Source of the DNA: Diphasiastrum complanatum
Lineage: Eukaryota > Streptophyta > Lycopodiopsida > Lycopodiales > Lycopodiaceae
NCBI GenBank assembly: GCA_029204225.1
Contig: CM055109.1
Location: 24,206,422 to 24,270,421 of the forward strand
Length of the DNA: 64,000 nucleotides
Direction: 5' to 3'
Below the pieces are notes generated by a model. It worked only from the letters and a program-made list of their open reading frames with translations, did not search any database and was not told the origin of the DNA. Shown piece by piece: positions 1 through 11,600 of the stretch. The translations under genes were made by a program, and so were the position numbers. The stretch's first letter is position 1, and each line of letters opens with the position of its first letter.

Positions 1-343
1 TGAATATCGAGCACTCAGCAATGCTACACAAGAAGCGGTATGGTTGCAAAGATTGCTTGTGGATTTAGGTCAACCACAGGTGGATGCGACTACTATATCT
101 TACGGCAATCAAAGATGCATCCACCTTGCCAAAAACCCAGTTCTACATGCATGAACCAAGCACATCAAAATACATTATCATTTTGTTCGAGAGAAAATTC
201 TTGATGGAGCCATTGATCTTGTTTTTTGTAAATATGAAGATCAAGTGGCAGATATTTTTACTAAGTCATTAGGAAGATGTAAATTTGAAAAGTTTCGTAC
301 TCTATTAGGAATAGAAGAATGTAATTTTATCATTGAGGGATAG
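1..343 (+). mobile_element. 3' end of copia polyprotein (RNase H C-terminus), decayed
   Basis: Reading from base 2, the frame gives the end of a Ty1/copia RNase H domain: an EYRALS block, then TQEAVWLQRLL, a degenerate NQRCIHLAKNP block, KHIKIHYHFVREKI, and the terminal VADIFTKSL followed by FEKFRTLLGI. These blocks occur in this order in plant copia elements. One in-frame TGA at about 149-151 replaces the Arg expected in HARTKHI, so the copy is dead or the stop is recent. The frame ends with TAG at 341-343, directly before the LTR. The rest of the element lies left of the window. Confidence 0.9.
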
Positions 344-556
344 TGCTAGAAATCAATGATAAACTTCATTATTATTGTTCACAATGTACTTAATTGTTAA
401 CAACTGTTACTAGCTGTAATTAGTCATAGGCTAGTCTATTAGTCTACTCCTAGGTTTGTTCTCTCTCTATAAGGGTTCAGGGTTTATTTGTATATTTTAC
501 ATTCAAAATGCAACAGAGAGTGTGAGAGTGTGATAGTGCGTGTTCTTCTTCCGCCT
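344..556 (+). mobile_element. 3' LTR (part) of the copia element at the window start
   Basis: The polypurine-like GAGGGATAG is followed by TGCTAGAAATC, an LTR start. About 200 bases from here match the reverse complement of 28600-28775, including the shared CTCCTAGGTTTGTTC, a TATA-like CTATAAGGGTTC and AGAGTGTGAGAGTGT. Two unrelated flanks sharing this block identify it as an LTR family. Similarity stops near CTTCTTCCGCC, so the true 3' end of the LTR is not defined. Confidence 0.75.
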
Positions 557-2313
557 TGTGGTGATTGCTTATGGTGAATGATTGATGTTGCTTATCTGAT
601 TATTGACAAATAGATTCATTCAAGCACTGAAATTTGCAAAATGTCCAAAGCAATCAAGACTAGTTTCAAATATTTGCTAGAAACACATCTAGATTGATTA
701 TTTGGCTATTGCTCCTAAAATCACTATTATCAATAGGTACAAAACATTCAATGCAACTTGAAATACTTGTGGGATAGCAACTGATTTTGTTAGCACTCTA
801 TTTACTATGTTGATCTATCTTTTGAACATACTGGCAAATATTTTCGGACACTCCTCACATGTGTGAAAACTAGTCTTGGTTCAAAAAAACTAGACACGAT
901 CTTTTAAAATCCAATTTTCTTTTAATCACTGAGTAAAAGTTGACTGCTTTCTTAACTTTAGGATTGTTTTCAATCAATCGGGTAGCTTGGGAAATATGTA
1001 AATAGATACTTTGCAGTTGTTGACTTGGATCAATACTTGCAAGAAAAACTAATCAAGAAAAGCAGTCATGCAAGTGTTTCTGAAAAAAGCTCCCCTGTTG
1101 GAGAATAGCTTGTCTACTTACAAAAATGAGAGGAATAGAAAATAGGATTTCAGAAAAATGGTCGCTCTCACAAATGTGGGACGAGTGTTTTGTTGGTAAA
1201 GATGGTTGAAAAATTGAATGATCCAATCATTAATAGAAATATTTCTTCAAAAATTCAAAGACTGCCAACAAGCAAGTGTTTTCTGTTGTTGACGAGTGTT
1301 TTCACAAAGGCTCGCTACAGAGTGATAAACACTTGTCTGCTGAAAAAAGACTCGCCTACAAGGGATCAAAAGGCTCGGACTAAGTGTGCCCTTGCAAAAA
1401 AATCAACAAAAAACTAGATTTTGACCTAGTAAAAGTTGTGAGCAAGGTTCACACAAGCAACATACATCTACTAAGAAGATTAATGACAGAAAATATAGGC
1501 AAAAACAACAAGAAAAATTTTCAAAAGTGACAAGTACTCACCTAATCATCTACTTCTCTGACAAAGGTTCCAAAATTTTATGTTACCGTTACTTTACCTC
1601 CTATCCAGCAGTTCTACTACTGCTAAGAGTGTTATGGCAAGTAAAAAGGAAGCACCGACTCTAGTGTATTGTGAGATTCATCATGTATTGCATGACAAGA
1701 ATGCCATCTCTAATGAAAAAGCAAAATTGGAGAGGTTTTTTGTGGCCAACCAATGTGTTTCCTGCATCACATAGATAATCTTTAATATAACCTTTGAAAT
1801 TTGGTCCTTCACATTAAGTATGGTATAGGATGAAGGCGCAAACTCTCAATGAACGCATTCATCAAATGATAAAAAGTGAATACACAAGTTGTTCGAAAGC
1901 TTCTTTGATAATCTACCAAACATTGCATCAACATCTCCATGTGTGTGGCCCACCATCAAGAACCCAAGATGTACCATTTCAAATATATTTGTTGCTATAA
2001 GAAGGGAGATAAATACAAACAAATATCTATTTTTGTTCTCACTACAACAATTATCAAGTTATAGGTAGAGAGTTTTTGGCAACACTTCAAAGCGACCATT
2101 TTGAATCAAAGAATGGCCTATGTTCATGAGCATATTTGTGTTCTGTGTTGATGAATTTTCTCCTCTGTTTTGTATTTGTTGACGATAATCAAATGCATCT
2201 GTTAAACGTTGAATGTGATATGTTTTTCAATCCCATACTTGTGAGTGTCATATTTATATCTCTCAATATGTTGTGTTGTTTATAAATGGCTGATAGTACT
2301 TGTCGTCTTGTCT

Positions 2314-2316
<3 letters not shown>
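557..2316. other. No gene supported; AT-rich intergenic sequence
   Basis: Only short stop-bounded frames without motifs are present. No splice-consistent coding blocks, tRNA or LTR ends could be recognised. It may be old retroelement debris. Confidence 0.5.

Positions 2317-2402
<86 letters not shown>
2317..2402. repeat. (CT)n microsatellite
   Basis: A nearly pure CT tract of about 85 bases. It creates false serine-leucine ORFs on the plus strand and Arg-Glu ORFs on the minus strand. Confidence 0.98.
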
Positions 2403-2406
<4 letters not shown>

Positions 2407-3572
2407 ATTAGTCTTACTCTCATGTGGCATTTGTTGGGCATTACTATCAACATATTGTTGCATTTGTCATCTCCACATGCATTTGCCATCTCCACATGCT
2501 CCCAAGCTCGCCAAATAATTCTCATGTTTCCATGGCATGATTTCCTAGATCCTTATTCATATGCAGCTTTGTACCTATGAAATGTAGCCTTCGCTATTCC
2601 ACGAATGATATACCATGCCCTTGCATAGATCAAGTCTCCCTCGAATGTTATTTAAAATGCTCCGTCTTTTTCTTTTTCTTTTTGTGAAGTAGTATGTCAT
2701 AGACATAAGTAATGCGATCTGATGATGTTGATCCCAATATTCTCGTTGAGCTTCCTCTATTTGTTTTCTTTTGACATGTTGGCAGCAATACTTATCACAA
2801 CAATCTTTAGTAGCCATTTAATGAATTTTCTCTATGGAGAAAAGATCATGAATTTTGGACCATGACAACTTGTATATTTGTAATGGTTGTCAGTTGACCA
2901 TTCTATATATTCTCTTTTTCGTAGCCCCACAACATCTTTTTGCATACTTTACAATATCTCTTGGACATATCATTATGCATATCATTTTGATATTGAGTGA
3001 CATCATTTCTCATTAAGCAAAAACATGAAAAAAAGAGATCACCAGACGCCTAGGCCACAAAAAAATTTCCAAGTGCCATGGGAATGTCACCAATTTTGGT
3101 GGAAGATATTGTTGGGCATTTGGCAAAAAGCCGTGTACAAAATGCAAAATAGATAGAAAAATAAATGCGAGAGCTCTGGAATCCTGTGTATGTAAGTCCA
3201 ACCCAATGAGCACATGATTATTTTATTTGATAGCTAAAAATAAAAGTGACTTTAAAGTCACTACAAAATTAAATCAAATCAAAGACCTAAAAATCAAGTT
3301 AGATGAATTAAAAATATTTTCCAGCTACTTTTTAACACATTTATGTATAAGAAAGTAGAAATTGGCCAATAGCGAATAGGGCCAAATGCTAATTTTTCAC
3401 TATAAATAGTGGCTCAATATACTTCATTTTCATGTTCAATCAAAAAAATATAGAATACCATTTTCGCAATTAAATGTCCTTGCATCTTCTCTCACTTCAT
3501 CTCTCTCATGTTATTTGAATTTTAATGTTTATTACTATTTTGATGTTTGTTGGATTTTGTCATTGTTGCATC

Positions 3573-3611
<39 letters not shown>

Positions 3612-5692
3612 AACTTTGATTTGTAGATGAATTAGGGTTAATGCTTTTTAGTTTCCATGAAACTATTCTTTTTATTTTTTTGCAAAAATAGCTAAAGAAC
3701 CCCCAAAAAACTTTAAAAACACTTTTAAAAAATGGCAAAAATAGTCCAAAAAAGTCCCATTTCCACAAAAAGAAAGTACATATTTCCATATTTAGGTGTT
3801 GTAACAAGTTTTCTATTTTACCTTATTTTTTTACATTTTTTTGGATATTTTTTAAGTATTTTTTATAAAAAAAATTTAAAAATGAAATAGAAGTTTCATA
3901 CCAGTTGTTGCATGGGTTTTCCCCACTTAACTGGTATGGAACCGATTCCGTATGTTCCGTACCAGTTCCGTAATAATTCTTAGATTTAAACTATCATGGG
4001 TCACACGTAAACCAACCCGGAAAGAGATTATAACAACTTAACAAGAACACCTTTGAGTCAATATTTATAAATAGGGTCATCTCATCCTGTCAACTCCTAA
4101 TTAGCCTCTTCTTTTGTAAGCATTAAGTCATTATATAACCTGTGATCATGATAAGAAAATGTATCCAAAAACTTTTCCATGAGTTTTCCAAAAAATATTA
4201 TGACGTATAATGTCACGAGGATAGACAAAGCATGCAATAGTGTATTTGTTAAACAAGTTTCAGGCAAATTTTTTTGAAAATCATAAATGTTGGATTTGAT
4301 TTTTCACAACCATTTGATAAGCCATATATTTACTGCTAGTTTATTTACAAAACAAATTAATTCTTCAAAGTTGAGCCATTTCTAGAAAAAAATATTAAGA
4401 ATTTTGAGGGAAACAAATTAAGCTTGAAGAGAGTTTTTGTCATATGCAAAACCAAAATAGCATGGAGATACATCACGAGTTGAGCATAACGTTGTATGAT
4501 TCAAAGATCATGTTCTAATCATTAAGACCAATTAATGTAGTTCCAAATAAGGAGTCTCAGATATAACAGCTTCCGAAAGCAATCATATATGACACCATAT
4601 ACAAGTAGGGGAACAGAAGTTAGGCAACATTTCAAATTCAAAATATACAAATTTGATTTTATGTTGGCCCTGTCAAATGCCTTTTAGAAGAGTTTAGATG
4701 TGATATCACCATCTTCAGGATAACAATCCACACTTGATTAAGCGCCCTCACCCTATAAACTTTGTCATTTTAGCATATTACGAATATTTGCCTGAAAAGT
4801 TAACTCTTGCAAAATACAGCAAAAAATAAACTTCATTGGAAACCATAGCTCAGGGTGATAACTCTAAAATTACCAGAAAAGGAAAATACCAATGTCAACC
4901 CCCCTCTTGATTGGGCCTTGGCATTCTGTGAGTGAACTTTTTGTGATTTGTGAGTAACTCCCACAGTTTTTGAGAGTTTTTGCACCTTTACTACAGATTC
5001 AACAAGGTAACACTAGATTTTCCAAGATAGGATTATACAACCTTCGAGGATGTACCACATCTAACAGATATATTTTAACCAATGTTACATCGGCAATTTC
5101 GATGGATCCTTAGGCACCAGCTTATATGAATGATGTTCAAACATAGTGTCCTGGCGAGCAAACACTTGGGTGTGTTCACCGTGTCCTTTCCATAAGCATT
5201 AAACAGGAAAACTTTGAAAACCATCTCATGCCAGTAGGCCAGTACTAGTGTTAAAAAGGCTTGCCAAAGAGGATCCATATGTTTAATAAGGAAATAGGTG
5301 TACAACCTGCAAATACAACAAAGAAAGTGCTGTCTAACTGCCCTTAGTGTATAATTCTCCCATTTGGCTGGTATAATGAAGCCCCAAAGGACTTCTTGAT
5401 GTGCCTCTTCCATGCTGAGATTCAAACAGAGAATGTTAGGCAGTAAAGCAATTGTATTTGCTCAAACATATGAGGCTTGAGTACATTTGAAAGATCAGCA
5501 CATCTTGATGAAAATTATTGTCTCTGCTGTATTGGGTATTTCTTGATCATCTCCACTCATAAATCCAATCAAAATTTGTTTTGTTCTAACTTCTTTTACA
5601 CATAAACAAAATCAACTTACGGAACCAAACAGAATGCGACCAAACAAAAACCTAAGACGCAGCAGATTTAAATCTACGCAGCAGATTTAAAA
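2403..5692. other. No gene supported; region downstream of the WAT1-like gene
   Basis: AT-rich DNA without recognisable coding blocks. A minus-strand 116-codon frame at 5075-5425 has no known motif. It lies where the 3' UTR or an alternative 3' exon of the WAT1-like gene could be: an acceptor-like run ending in CAG lies just upstream of it, and the last coding exon contains AAG|GTACTA near its end. A short direct repeat of CGCAGCAGATTTAAA lies at about 5658-5690. Confidence 0.45.
3573..3608. repeat. (GA)n microsatellite
   Basis: A pure GA tract of about 36 bases. Confidence 0.97.
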
Positions 5693-8600
5693 CTAAGGTA
5701 GTACCTTCAGAAGAGGATCACTGAAACCCAATGCTGTATCTCCTTTTATGAGATCAAAAAGGCTTGTTTGAGGCTTAAAAGAAGTTGCTAGGCGATCTGA
5801 TTCTCGACGACCCCAAGTTACAAAATACAAGCCCGCAACAATCATGCTGCCACCAATAATGCTGCTAATCCAGAATAATGCAGGTTAACAGGCTATCAAT
5901 CACCTCTGTTTGGAAAAAAAAAACTGTGAAAAAATAGGAAAAACCCCGAGTCTAAACCCTCAACCCTAAGGCTTCCAATTCCTTTGTAATCATCAAAAAA
6001 GGTCCGAGTTTTTTAACAGAATGAAGGAAAACTCTGAACTCTGAGTCTAATCAGTTAGCATGTGAATGAATTTACATAATTTCACACTATGCAAAGAGCT
6101 GCAACGTATCTTTAATTTTCCACATTAAACTTTTCCTTCAGGACTTGTATTCTCACCTTCCCAAGTACACAGAACTACCCAAAAGCACGTGTGAAAGCAT
6201 TGCAGAAAAAAGAGGCTGAAGCGGTATATATAAGGCAACCAATGAGGGTCCAAGGATCTTATTTGACCAAGTCAGTAGCCAATAGTTCAATGCTGAGGCC
6301 ACAACTCCCTGAGATAAAAACAAACATAAGAACTGTGCATGCCAGAGACAAATTTGCTTAATGAGACCATGAACATGATGTAGACATCACTAGAAACGAG
6401 ATGAAATATCGAGACTCAAGTTCCACGAATAAAATTTTGCATTCTCCAATCTGAGTAAGCTTCCATAAAATGCAGGGTTTAGGGTTTAGGGCCTAGGGTA
6501 TATACTTACAGCATAAATCACAGAAAGAATTTCAGGGATATTGAGAATCCAATCTGAAGGATCATTTCCAACAAAATATCCAGTAAAGGCCATTAAAGCT
6601 GCCCCAAAGAGATATGAATACGCTGTCACAGACAAGCCTGCAGGATACCTGGCCAAAAGTGGTGCCTAGAAAATGATGCAGCTGTATCAGCAAAATCCAA
6701 ATTCGGATCTTTGGAAATGAAGATGGTTGAGAATTCTAATAAAAAACAAAAACAAATCCAAGCAAAGGACACATGATCCAATTGAAAACTTTAAAACAGC
6801 CAGTTTGAGCAGCAAACCTGGAAGGCAATATAGGTAGCCATACATAAACAATTTCCAACCAGGCAAAGAATGCCAATGTGCCACATATCCACTCCCACTT
6901 CAAGCAAAACAGCTGCAAACCATCCAACAGGCTCTGGCGATGGCTTGCCTCCAACAGCTCCTTTGATGTCAAAACTAGACAGACCATTTCCTAGGACAGG
7001 TGGTCCTCTGTACATCACCATAAGCACAGCTCCAAAAACACACAAGACTATGCCTCCAACTTTTGCCTTGCCATCAAGTCTCTTCCAATTTAAGGTTTCT
7101 GTGCTGCACATATGGATCAAATCAGGAATATGCTCAGAGAATAGATATTACTTTTGAAAAAGTTGACAAAGCAGCACTTTCACTGTTCCCTACTGCAGAA
7201 AAAACTTCCTCTAACTGGTTGTGCTCTTCTTCCTTGTCTTGATCAAATTTCAGAAATAATCAGCATTTTTTCTCATTACCTTCCCTATAACATTACATTG
7301 ATTTATCCTTCGAATCATCAATCCAAAATCTTAACACATTGCCAACTGTAAGAACTCTATATCAAATGTTATATTGGTCAAAAAATTGGTGCATGTCACA
7401 ATAATCAGAAATATGAACTCAAAAATCACACATCCTAAGTTACATGCTGGACAGCTTCATGGGCCTTTAGGCCTTATATTATCATGACTATGGATCACAT
7501 GGTTTGGGCACTAGGACCCTTTTTACGGTGCTTTGCATTCATGAGCGTCAATATTGGTCGTATAGTCATCACTGGGCTCTCCTAGATAAGAGCAGCCCTA
7601 ACCCTAGTTCATGGGAGCTCAGAAAGTATAAATAGGTCTACAAGACCTCATTATGAGTAGGTGATCGATTAGAGTGATGGTTTTATAAGTTCTCTGTTGA
7701 TTCTTTGTTCAGTTATGATCATCTCTGTAGTTTCCTCAGAGATGTTTTACGCTCTTTAAGTTAGACGACACTTGGAATGTATTCTTTTAGTCTTATGTAA
7801 CTTTGGTACCTCACAGACATCAATGAAGCTTTCATTCTTTGTTTCTTTCTTCTGCTCAATGAAGTTTTTCCCGGCGTGCACGCTAACTCATTCTACACCT
7901 TCAGCCATAATCTTAGTCATTTTGGGGAAAACATTTCATCCTCCATCCTGCACAATTATTCTTCCTCCCTTCATCATGTTTTCAATCCTCCATCCCTCCA
8001 TTCCTCCATTCACCTTGTGACCTTTCTCCTTTGCCTGCCCTGGTTGTTGCAATGGACCATTTCTAGTGATTGTTCGCTCAGCCCCATGTTTTATCCCATC
8101 TACATCTCCAGTGCTTTCCCTCTTTCATGATTCTTCCTCACAATCCTCTTTATTGCATCACTCTCCTGGCCAATAGGACTCATTCACCTAAGCTCAAAGT
8201 GTTTCCCTCATACCCGTTTGACAGCAACAAACCTTAGTTCTGGCCCTCCAATATGCCCCTATCCGCAACATCAACTTCATCCTTGACCAACCATTGACCT
8301 TCTTTAGCTTGTAAGCCCACCCCATTACTCCCACCCATATTTTTTTCTTAGTTAAGTATGCTTTAGTTTTTATAGTTGTTTGCCTAAGCTTTGTATTATT
8401 TTTGTTTGTTTAGGCTAAGTTAGAGAAATGACCATGAAAATGTTCTAGCCCATCAAAGTTTTTGTTATGTTTTAACATATTCCGCTTGATTGAGAGCTTT
8501 TTAGGATCCAATCTAGGATCGTTAGTTTACAGCAAACACTTGGAATCCTCTTCTTTGTTTCCACCCAACCATAGCCACTAAAGATAGTAGCTCCTCTGAG

Positions 8601-11600
8601 CAGCCACAAGAATAATGGAGTTCTCCTTCGCCTAGCTTCTCCAAATTCACCTCCTACAAGCGTCCCATACCACTAGCATGAGGGGGAAGAAGAGAGAGCT
8701 CTCCTCACCAATCTAGTCAAGAGCAAAAATGATGCTCTCTCCATGCCCTCCTAGCCTTAATATAGAGAGGAAAGAAGGAGTCTTCCTCATGCATGTGCAC
8801 ATGCATGAGCTAGAGTGAGAGGGACTGCATGCATTTGGGTGCATGGGACCCTGGACCCTCCAAATGTAAAAATATCACCTTAGGCCCCTTAACCTTGACG
8901 TCCTCAAGGTTAATAATTATTATTCATCTTGGGCCCTACTCGTGGCTTGTAGTTCCAAGTCCAATTTCATGGGTACTAGACCTAGTTAGGTTCCCTAGCC
9001 AATACCCCCTAGGTAATTAGCCATAGCACTTTAGGTTCCTAACATTCTTTCCCCCTTAATTTAATTTTTTCCCAAGAAAAAATTAGGGAATTTCCTTCTA
9101 AAAAAGGACTCAGCTTCCTAGGTATCATCTTCATCAAATTTCCCTTTCCATCTAATCAAATATTCCAGAACTTCCTTATTACGAAGTTTCTTTTGTCGAA
9201 CATCAACAATGGACTCCGGTTCAAGTGGAATAAACTCAGAAACAGATCTAAGTTGGTCAACATCATTGAAGAAATAAGGATTTCTTCCCTACCCAAATAA
9301 GATTTGAGTTGACTGACATGGAACACAGGATGTACTCCAATGTTAGAACCAGCTCCTTTGCCACCTATCCTGTACACCCCTTATGAATCGACTGACCTCT
9401 TCACTTCTTGGCAAATTCATCAGTTTAAAGCTGATTTCCATACGTTGAAGCAAGAAATCTCACAGCTGAAAGATATAGTCTCATCCTTGATCAATGAAAA
9501 GACCTTGTTGCAGTCCAAGATTGCATCATTAGAGCGACAAAAAAAAAAAAACCACGATGATCCAGGAATTGGAACAAAGGATCGAGAAACAAAAAGAAGG
9601 GACATGTTCTTGGGCTTCAGTTTTGACAAAAAGGGCCAAACCAAGTGCTCCTATATCTTTAGTCATTTCAGCCACCATCTCGGAAGAAAAACCTAGAGAG
9701 AAAAAAGCGCACAACATTTGAGTGGAAGGGATACCAAACACACAAGATGCCATGGCGGAAGCTTAAGCGATTCCTTGATATCACATAAGGTCACAAGACA
9801 GATGGATTAGATGCGGCATGGAGGACTACCAAGGATACAGCCACCTTGATCATCCGTTTTACTTCTCTGGAGAGTCGCAGAGAGGCTTTGCGTTGCAGAG
9901 CCAAGTTACGCGGCATGACTCCCGTTGCGTTGTACTCATGATACGAGAGAGGTTCCTCCTGCGACGGGACCTATGTCAGACAACCCAGCAGAGTCATGCT
10001 TCTCAGCCTCAGATTACCTCCTTCTCTAGGAGAAGACGACGAGACCTTGATGATGATGATGATGACGACGTACTTGCTCATAGGGATCAGAGACAGCGTC
10101 CCACTCACACTCATGTTGCAGCACAAGCTACCCGACCTATCACGAGGAGACCTCATCCTCCTAGACGACGTCAGCGACCACCAGCGGTCCTCCATGCTGC
10201 AGCTCGTATTACATCTTTCTATAGCATCAGCAAGACAGGACTAGATGATATACCTCAATGATGACATTTAGCTATATCTATGCTCCCCCATGTATTTCAG
10301 CTCATAGTATTTAGATTTGTTACTTTTGTTACTGTTTCGGAGACGTTTCATATGCTCCCACTGTTACCACGTACTTGACATGTACATTTACTAGTCTTAT
10401 ATACCTTGTGGCATGGAAAAGACATTAATAAAGCTCTCTCTCTCTCGCGCGCTCTCTCTCTCTCCCATCCCGCCTAGCAACAATTCTAAAGGTATCAAAT
10501 ACCTCTTCTAAGGATGATCTGCTTCTGATTGCATAGTTCGTCAATAAGACTTTTCTGACTGAAGCAAAGCTTGCACTTGGTCACGTGATGAGCCCAACAT
10601 GTATCCACAAAACATCTCATTCAGCAACTCTTGAAACACCTATCTTTATTCTCGCTGCAAGACTTACCGTGTAATGAGTGCGAACATAAATGTGAACACA
10701 GGAATTGATGGTTGCAGAGCTGCAGCATAAGATGGCGATGTAAGACTAAGACCAATGGTAAACAGTAACTGATTCCCATATATCCTGTACATAAATCAGA
10801 AGAACGGTTACGCGCTGCAAAATTGATAGGAGTTAATTCTCCGAAAAACATTACTGCAATCCGAATAGCCTGAAACAACTTACCCTGTTAGCCCCAGCAA
10901 AAAGAATGAAAAGACTAGTTGTCGAGTAAGTGGCGGGCGAACCTTCCTGCACAACACAAATTTCCAAAAGGCAATGTCATTAGAAACAACCAAAAGACTA
11001 TGATCATACGATTTCTCTTAAAAGCTTTGAAAAATATTTGCAAGGGCCAACTGACATGGTCATCTAACACTAAACAGCATTGCAAGAAAGGGCCACTGAT
11101 GAATGGTGTAGCTTTTCAAAAGCACGCAACAAGCACACTCATGGTGCTGGTTGCTAGTCCCATGAAACCAAGCATATTAGGAAACAATATTAGGGCATGA
11201 ATATGTACAATACAGATCAACAACTTATGTTTAATGCAGATTAAGAGTTTTCTTATTGACTTATGTTATGTAAAATTACAGCAACAGTAAGAAAATGCTC
11301 CAACCCCAGTAATGTTTTCAGAGCAAACTAAGCATTATAGAAAACAGAAAACACTCTCCTTGATCTGACCAGCATGCCCATTTAGGCACAATAACGAATT
11401 AAAAGGCAACAAACCTTTTCCACTGTTTGAATTATCTACACAGGCTCCAATAACTTACATCATCCTTTTTGTACATAGCTCATTCTAGCAGTCCTCCTAA
11501 TAAACAACTGAGAAATAACAGTGCCTATTTTCTAAAAACTTGGGATTTTCCTGATTTTTGCTTTTAGCTACATCAGATAAGTTTATGCATACATTTTCTA

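Noticed and set aside
2245-2580. 111-codon ORF through the CT tract
   Set aside because: Open frame is produced by the (CT)n microsatellite; no coding signal outside it.
5075-5425. 116-codon minus-strand ORF as a separate gene
   Set aside because: No motif; better explained as 3' UTR or alternative exon sequence of the WAT1-like gene.
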